From contig MBPM02000001.1 of assembly GCA_001695595.3 (NCBI GenBank), forward strand, positions 2,728,001 through 2,792,000: a DNA stretch of 64,000 nt, written 5' to 3'. This document shows positions 58,101 through 64,000 of this stretch, in pieces (position 1 is the stretch's first letter; each line of letters opens with the position of its first letter). The DNA comes from Plasmopara viticola. Its lineage: Eukaryota > Oomycota > Peronosporomycetes > Peronosporales > Peronosporaceae. The translations under genes and the position numbers were made by a program. The notes under the pieces are model-generated. The model did no database searches. It was not told the DNA's origin and saw nothing but the letters and a program-made list of their open reading frames with translations.

Positions 58101-58592
58101 ATGTCGCTTCCGATCGGGTACATGGAGCCTCCCCAGTACATCCACCCGTCTGCGTTGGCTGAACTCTTGCGCGATCCCGAATCGTCCGCCAAATTGCCCG
58201 TCATTATCGATGTGCGTGACACTGATTATGCTGGTGGTCATATCCGCTCAGCGGTGAACATCACAGAAGACAATTTCATGGATGACGACGATGTCGACGC
58301 CCTTGTAAACATGTACAAGGACAAAGACGCCATCGTTTTTCACTGCATGATGAGTCAAGTACGAGGTCCATCCTGTGCCAAAAGATTTAAGGCTCGTATG
58401 GAGGTAATTCTTGAAGAAGCGACGCACAAGCCCCGCGTGCTCATTCTTCATGGTGGCTACGAACGCTTCCGAGAGGTGAGCATTCCGGCATTTCCTCTTT
58501 TTGAGATTGAAACGATGTGCTTTTTCTGAATGTTCATACTCGATTGACAGATCTACAAGGATGAGGTCGATCTCATTGAAATGGACGACTAA
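58101..58592 (+). CDS. Acr2/Cdc25-type rhodanese-fold phosphatase
   Basis: Small single-domain protein of the Ych1/Acr2/plant CDC25 group, which are protein tyrosine phosphatases or arsenate reductases. The start at 58101 (MSLPIGYMEPPQY) is preferred; a longer frame begins with a non-ATG codon. Rhodanese parts: LPVIIDVRDTDYAGGHIRSA, VNITEDNF, and the active loop FHCMMSQVRGPSCA, a Cys-X5-Arg signature. An intron follows YERFRE (donor at 58477), and the last exon reads IYKDEVDLIEMDD with stop at 58590-58592. About 140 aa after splicing. It converges on the BRCT gene with 61 bp between. Substrate (phosphotyrosine or arsenate) cannot be told. Confidence 0.9.
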
Positions 58593-58653
58593 ATTTAGAC
58601 ACAATTTATCCAGTCGCGCACTGCAATTGTACCGTTTGATGGAGCAATTGACT

Positions 58654-61600
58654 CTATAGCTGGTAGTCTGCGCGCCTAACAGGCGGTGATTGCGATTTTG
58701 TTATCGAATCAATAAGAAAAAGTGCCTTGATACATTCAATATCGTGCGCTTTAAGCTTCTTCATCAACGGGTCTCGTGTTGATATATCGGGAGGAAAAAG
58801 CGCCACGACAGGCGCTTTGGTCGTCGATTCTTCAGCCAAGCTCTTATAATCGACAGTCTTGGTGAGTGGGATCACTGAACCTCCACCAGCAAGGATGATA
58901 CGCTCACACATATCTCGAGGGGGTACGCTTTTTGCATGAATGAAAAAGCGCCAATTGAAGAATGCACCAGCGTGACCATCCTGGCGCTTCTTACGCCAAT
59001 AAATACACGCTCTCGGCCAAATACGCGAATCAATTTCTTTTGTGTCAGCTTTGTGGCTGCCCCATTCGTAGGCGGTCTCATCAAGAAATTCTCCTGCAGC
59101 AGAGCAAGCCTCCAAGTACGACGGATGCAATATCCACTATGATTTACAAAGCCAACACGAAAGCGTTAAAAACAAGGTGCAATTCTGACCGCGCTTTTAT
59201 ACAAACCTTTCCAGCCGCACATCCAGCAACGAACTTCTCTGTCCGCTTAAGTTCACTGCAAATAATGTGCGTGCAGCTGCTGTCATATACGCGGCCAAAA
59301 TCACTGACGCTTCCGCCCAGTGAAGAAATCATTCTTGTTTGTACAGCCGCTTGGTCCCGATCGCCAGTTAATAGAAAGACACGCTTTACTTGAGGTGAAG
59401 ATACTGCTCGTAATTTATTGGCAGCAGCTGGTTCCTTCTTAAGCTTCTTTGGTGGTGCTCTACTCGACTTGGATGTCTCCGACTCTTTTGAGTCAGCGAC
59501 CTTGCGCTTTTTAGTCATCAATTCCTCAGCAGGCTGTTTTGTCGTTTCAAGCTCCTCATTTGATGCAATAGTGGTGACTGCCTCTAGAGTGCCCACTTCG
59601 TCAGCGTTGCTGTCGCTATCGATACTTATTACAAGCGCGGACTCTTTCGCTGCACTTGCATCAGTTGTCATGTCTATAGTAGCAGGTTCTTTCTCTATTT
59701 CGTTTACGCTGGCAATCGCTTCCTCCGCAACGGTCTTTCGAGTCTTTCGCTTACTGATCGACGAAAGGGATGTGTTTGTGGGTGTATCAAATAGCGTGCA
59801 CGGGTTAGATTTCAAACAATTTGGTACCTTTATAGATACTTTGGAAATTGTCGTCGGAGTCGTCGTCTTTCGATTAGCGGGACTTTTTCTGTCACTCGGA
59901 GTAGGCACCTTGTCAATCTCTGAGAGAATCCCATCGACATCAAATCGTTCCTCGCCGTTTTTCTTTGCCTTCTTCGGACTCCTCAATTTAGGCTTTGTTG
60001 CAAGCTTCGTCTTGTTTGCAATCTCTTCCTCGGAATTAGGCTCTTCATTTCCTTTTTTCTTCGAGCTGTGATCTAATGCCGTGCTGTCCGTATCGCCTAG
60101 CATCCCGTTATTAGAATTATACCGGAAAGCAAGCTCGGACACATATTCCCATTTCGACAAGCATGCAAATATCCACTATGCAAGACAAGTAGCCCAAATT
60201 TTTATAGTCCAGAACACACAAAGATAGAATTGAGCTAACATACCTCATGACTCAATACATTATCAAAATTCCAGCTCAACGCCTTCTTGAACTTCTCTCC
60301 TGAGGCTTCATAACATAAAAGGTGTGTCGAGTACGTTCGAGAAAGTACTGGAAGCAAGCACGCGCCTGTGGCGTGGATAGCAATCTGAACTTCTTCTCGC
60401 GTCGGGCTAGATTTGCTCGAGTACCCCGATAGCGTAACGACAAAATTCTGCATTCCGTGAATGCTCCCAAACGACTGAACCGGGCGCTGAATTGCTTGAT
60501 TATATAAAGTTGGGTTGCTGGTATGCAAAAGACCTGCTAGAACCCAGTAGATACTGACCACTTTCTTGCCTTGACGCAAGGCCTCATTGTATTCAAAACC
60601 ACTACAATAGCGGCAAACGATAACCGATGCATTTGTTACCACCTTGCTCACGATATCTTGATATGCATCACCAAATGGCACATTTGCCACTTTAGCATCA
60701 ACCGTCTTCAGTATGTTGGACAATTTCGCTCGTAGCAGAGGAGCTATGTGCTGAGCGAGAAGCACAATCGCGCCGTGTAATGTCTTTTTCATTTCCTCAA
60801 TTTTCTAGAGATAACGAACCGGAACGTGTGAACGTCAGCACCCACCATCGATAACTGCTAAGTTCCTTACCTCATTAGACAGCTTGCGAACCATCGAGAG
60901 ATCAGAACCGAGTTCCGTCCTTCCTAAATGATACACCTGCGCCCATTTTTCAAAATTTAGATCGTCTAGTTGCACTTCTGGTTGCGTCTTCCAGCTCTGC
61001 AATTTCTTGTTTGATTCTATTGCAGCAACTTCTGAAGCTTTGCACGCAAACGGTTCTTCTGGCACTCGAGTCTGACGCATTACGCACTCTTCAATCCACG
61101 TATGTTTGATATAGTACTGCTTATTCAAACCTGCACGTTGGCCCAAGTAGGCAACAACACAGCTCGGCAGCGCATAGGTAGGACCTGCGGACGTGGTGGA
61201 CAGATGCAGCCTCCACGCATCAATACTTCGTCCAAGGTCCGCTTTCGAGAATTTAAGTTGCCACAACTTCTGACATTCCTCTCCTTCTAGGTCTACCGCA
61301 ACAAACGGGTCTAAACCATTGTCTTCGTGGTGCAATATGTGCGTAGCTCCACCGTACACTTCTTTCTGATCGATAATTTGTCCTCCAAAATGCGTGATGA
61401 GACCGTTGATGACCTTCCGCGGGTCTTTTCCGATCGCGCCCGCCGAGATCGCGAGCGTCGAGAAGATGAGCGCCGGGTTGGAGCTAAAGCGGTCCACGGG
61501 TAACAGTTGTTGCAGCAGAAAAGTACGAAAGACCCACTCGGGCCGCACGAGCGCCACAAAGCGCTCATTGCGCTCATCAACAAAGTTCTGGTAAGCTTCA

Positions 61601-61809
61601 GGATGGCATATAATGTGCGTCGCGGCACTGCTGCTTGCGGCATTGCTGCTTTCAAGGATTGTCGCACCTCCATCAAGCAGACACTGCTTCATAGCAAGTA
61701 GCTCTATCACGTCCAGCTTTGCCGGGTGCACGACACACCGCAGCGCGGCATATAGTGACCGTTGTCGCATATCGGGCACTTTCTGACAAATGATGATCAA
61801 TTGGCTCAA
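58654..61809 (-). CDS. Multi-BRCT protein, PTIP/Rtt107-like
   Basis: DNA-damage-response scaffold with about six BRCT domains. Exons 61809-60871, 60804-60244, 60175-59207 and 59136-58654 join in phase 0 to 983 aa. Exon 1 holds two BRCTs (GGATILESSNAASSSAATHI, VRPEWVFRTFLLQQLLPVDR; LITHFGGQIIDQKEVYGGAT, IKHTWIEECVMRQTRVPEE). Exon 2 holds BRCT-like repeats 3-4 (CSGFEYNEALRQGKKVVSIY, FGSIHGMQNFVVTLSGYSSK). Exon 3 is a Ser/Thr/Lys/Glu-rich linker with likely phosphorylation sites, then BRCT 5 (VKRVFLLTGDRDQ, ISSLGGSVSDF, CTHIICSELKRTEKF), completed by exon 4 (WILHPSYLEACSAAGEFLDE) and BRCT 6 (FFNWRFFIHAKSVPP, RIILAGGGSVIPLTK). The C-terminal tandem pair with the WRFF/RIILAGGG pattern is PTIP/Brc1/Rtt107-like. 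Binding to phospho-H2A is inferred from the family. Confidence 0.85.
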
Positions 61810-62955
61810 AAGGGAGCACGGTTAACCAATATCATTACATTTTTCCCCGACGCGCGAAATTTGTCAGAATTTGACTTTCGCGCCAAAATGACCCAATAGG
61901 CGTAAATTTGATGCTTTTTGCTGCGTGGCGATCCCATTTTTTTCCAACAACGGAATATGGTGCTATTGCAATCGAGATTGAAACGCGAGCAGAGGCAAAA
62001 GAGCGCTTCGTCGGCACCAATGAGCTATATCTGGACCATACAACCAGGATTTATTCAATTGTCCACACGACGTCGTTTTGCACGACTGAATTCTATGGCT
62101 GGAGAAAAAGTCAACGTGTGCGTGCCAGAATGACGCATGCCGTGGGTGAGATGAGACCACGTGGTGAATTAAGATGTTTTTTTTCGGGCGAAATACTGAA
62201 GAAGACTAATATGTGTCAACTTGCGGGTCAAAGCAGTATGAATATGCCGTCGCCTTCTTTCCGGGTTTGCTTAATTCTCTTGCAAAATCAAACCCCCTGT
62301 AAATTTACGGTTTTGCACCCACGACGTCATCATTGTCACTATGTTGCCTCATTCACCTCATTCAGTGGGTGACCACACATCGTTCACCTCATGTGCTGCC
62401 ACAGACGCTGTGGGGCGTAGTGTCCGTAACAGCAGAGATGTAAGACGTTGCTCGTGGTGGGGCTTATGTGTTGCACTGCTCGTTGCCAAACCTTAAATTG
62501 GCATCAAGAATCGCTTGAATTTGAAAAGCAATTGGTGTACTGACGATGCTTCCAGCAACTAATTATCTCAGCACTTTTCGAGAAACAGCCTTGCTGGCGT
62601 CGACAAAGCATAGATAGATCTTTTGTAGAGGTGGCGCAGAAGGCTACGCAAAATAAAAGAAACACAAGTTCTTGCACATGCGCATAAGATTGGATCCATT
62701 TGATTAAGTACGTAAGCAGAGAGTGTTGTCGTGGAATGCGATAGCATTGAGATGCTTCCAATGTTCAACGCGTTTAGTAAATTGCAATTTTGGACCAGTG
62801 GCAACATACAACGGTCGATAAAGCGAAAGTGAAAAGAAGAGAAAGCTTTTGGACCAAATGTAGTTGCTTTTACCGTAATCGAGTGCAGATAGGTACATGC
62901 AAGTGTTACTTTCGGACGAAGAATGTTGTTATAGCTTGCACGAATCAGAATCACT
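61810..62955. other. Intergenic between BRCT gene and COG4
   Basis: About 1.1 kb. A plus-strand frame of 154 codons (61908-62372) starts head-to-head with the BRCT gene but has no family, signal peptide or codon-use support, so it is not called. The second half has only short shadows. Confidence 0.5.
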
Positions 62956-64000
62956 TCATTTCAACACCAGATTGTTGATCAGGGCATCAGCAAATTCAAC
63001 ACGACGCGAAAGAACTTCTTTAACTTGAGCAGCGGGGAGAGTCCAAGCCACCCCACGGCGTCGTCGACCGTATACGTCTAGTACGTCTTGTGGAGTGTCA
63101 ACATTTAATACCTCAGAAAGCTGGATAAGAGTTGAAAAAGTCTCGCGTACTTTTTCCCCGGCACCACCTTCAATACTAAAAAAGTTGCTGATGACTCGAA
63201 CATCCTTATCAAACTGCAGCGCACCAAGTTGATTTACCCGCGTGGCTTTTGAAAGAAACCAAGACTCGAGCTGAGCAGCCGAGTACGTAGCGATTCCCTC
63301 TACGAGAGCACGATAGTTGCTACCAGAAAGATTTATGCGAAAAGAAGCCAAAAGAGAGCGCAGTCCACGTACAAATGCATAAGCGAACGGATCGTTGGCT
63401 TCGTTGTATGTGAACATGGCCTCGGTGAGCTCATACTGGACAGGATTGCGCTTCGAGGGTAAGGCTCCGGCTGTTGTGGCTGATCCAGTCAGGACTGAAG
63501 ATGCTGATAATGATGATGACAGGAGAGCGTTAAGGTAATTGGCAATCTTAGGCTCCAAGAGCTTAAGAAGCTTTTTCCTTGAAGCGAGAAGTAATTGCGT
63601 AAGTTCGACAGAAGCGTCTTCCAGGGCATTAAGACACGTCAAAATATGTTGTGGCACCTCTGGGAAGGCTTCAGGCAACTCGTGTTCAAACTCACCCTTC
63701 AGCTGTGCAATGTAGCCAGAAGTAGCCTCCAAGCTATTGAGTACGACATCAGGAGCATATTCTTTCCGTTGCTCCGGCATCAAACCGGCAGTTTCACCGG
63801 TTTGAACACCGCTCACAGGTCCAACAGTCTTGCTGAGCTTGGCGAATTGCTGCTGCATCTGATCACGTAACTGTGCAGAAGACGCAGCTAGCAAACTTGC
63901 CGCATCGCCTCCTGCTGCACTGTCCATCTTGGCAGAAGTTGTCATGTGTCGAATTCTGCTTCGCATCGTGTCGCCAACGACATCACGCAGCACCGTATTT
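62956..64000 (-). CDS. COG4: Conserved oligomeric Golgi complex subunit 4 (COG4), C-terminal part
   Basis: C-terminal about 345 residues of COG4; the gene runs off the window end, so its start is not seen. COG4 is a lobe-A subunit of the COG tether for intra-Golgi retrograde traffic and binds the SNARE regulator Sly1. Family features: SLEATSGYIAQLKGEFEHEL, CLNALEDASVELTQLL, ASFRINLSGSNYRALVEGIA, YSAAQLESWFLSKATRVNQL, GALQFDKDVRVISNFFS, LSEVLNVDTPQDVLDVYGRR and the ending WTLPAAQVKEVLSRRVEFAD. The stop is at 62956-62958. A Ser/Ala-rich insert (LSSSLSASSVLTGSATTAGA) is present. Confidence 0.92.
   Translation of the reverse strand, partial: NTVLRDVVGDTMRSRIRHMTTSAKMDSAAGGDAASLLAASSAQLRDQMQQQFAKLSKTVGPVSGVQTGETAGLMPEQRKEYAPDVVLNSLEATSGYIAQLKGEFEHELPEAFPEVPQHILTCLNALEDASVELTQLLLASRKKLLKLLEPKIANYLNALLSSSLSASSVLTGSATTAGALPSKRNPVQYELTEAMFTYNEANDPFAYAFVRGLRSLLASFRINLSGSNYRALVEGIATYSAAQLESWFLSKATRVNQLGALQFDKDVRVISNFFSIEGGAGEKVRETFSTLIQLSEVLNVDTPQDVLDVYGRRRRGVAWTLPAAQVKEVLSRRVEFADALINNLVLK

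Noticed and set aside
59418..60071. 217-codon plus-strand frame opposite the BRCT linker
   Set aside because: Antisense shadow of the Ser/Thr/Lys/Glu-rich linker of the BRCT protein; no independent features.
61908..62372. 154-codon open frame on the plus strand
   Set aside because: No family motif, composition unlike the neighbouring genes, and overlaps the presumed promoter of the BRCT gene.
1..64000. CRISPR arrays, tRNA and rRNA genes, RxLR or CRN effector genes
   Set aside because: Looked for direct-repeat arrays, tRNA T-loop signatures and effector motifs by eye; none was convincing.

Overview
The window is nuclear DNA of an oomycete-like eukaryote. Most genes carry zero to several introns of about 50-80 nt (GT..AG), the genes are packed tightly in head-to-head and tail-to-tail pairs, and the products are ordinary eukaryotic proteins (PP4 catalytic subunit, anoctamin, Trm10, Vta1, HtrA2-like protease, TRAPPC1, TMEM14, Sec31, phosphofructokinase, alanine aminotransferase, BBS2, ITPA, a PTIP-like BRCT protein, COG4). 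Codon use, intron style and a possible oomycete Inr-like element before the alanine aminotransferase gene fit Peronosporales. The intact BBS2 gene argues for a lineage that still makes flagellated zoospores (for example Plasmopara or Phytophthora) rather than downy mildews that lost flagella. This placement is inference from sequence alone.

Layout: 1-4.2 kb is AT-rich and gene-free. 4.2-21.1 kb is a gene island: PP4C(-), anoctamin(-), Trm10(+), Vta1(-), HtrA(-), a small secreted repeat protein(-), a TKL-like kinase(+), TRAPPC1(-), a large rhodanese/TPR protein(+), TMEM14(+). 21.1-32.3 kb is a decayed transposon zone: a LINE 3' fragment inserted into a palindromic repeat, a SINE-like element and a Ty3/gypsy integrase relic. 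32.3-35.5 kb is a two-gene island (alanyl-tRNA editing protein(+), membrane-anchored histidine acid phosphatase(-)). 35.5-44.5 kb is a second decayed zone with an endonuclease/reverse-transcriptase LINE relic and a second SINE-like copy that ends about 250 bp before SEC31. 44.5-64 kb is a second gene island: SEC31(+), PFK(-), ALT(+), an unknown basic protein(+), BBS2(-), ITPA(+), an Acr2/Cdc25-type phosphatase(+), a multi-BRCT protein(-), and the 3' part of COG4(-), cut by the window end.

There is no operon logic. Shared themes are membrane traffic (Vta1, TRAPPC1, Sec31, COG4), primary metabolism (PFK, ALT), nucleotide and translation fidelity (ITPA, AlaX-type editing, Trm10) and DNA damage (PTIP-like). 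The most notable non-gene signal is a LINE/SINE partnership: two about 0.3-kb elements with the same 5' end, each with target-site duplications, share their 3' end with the nearby LINE.
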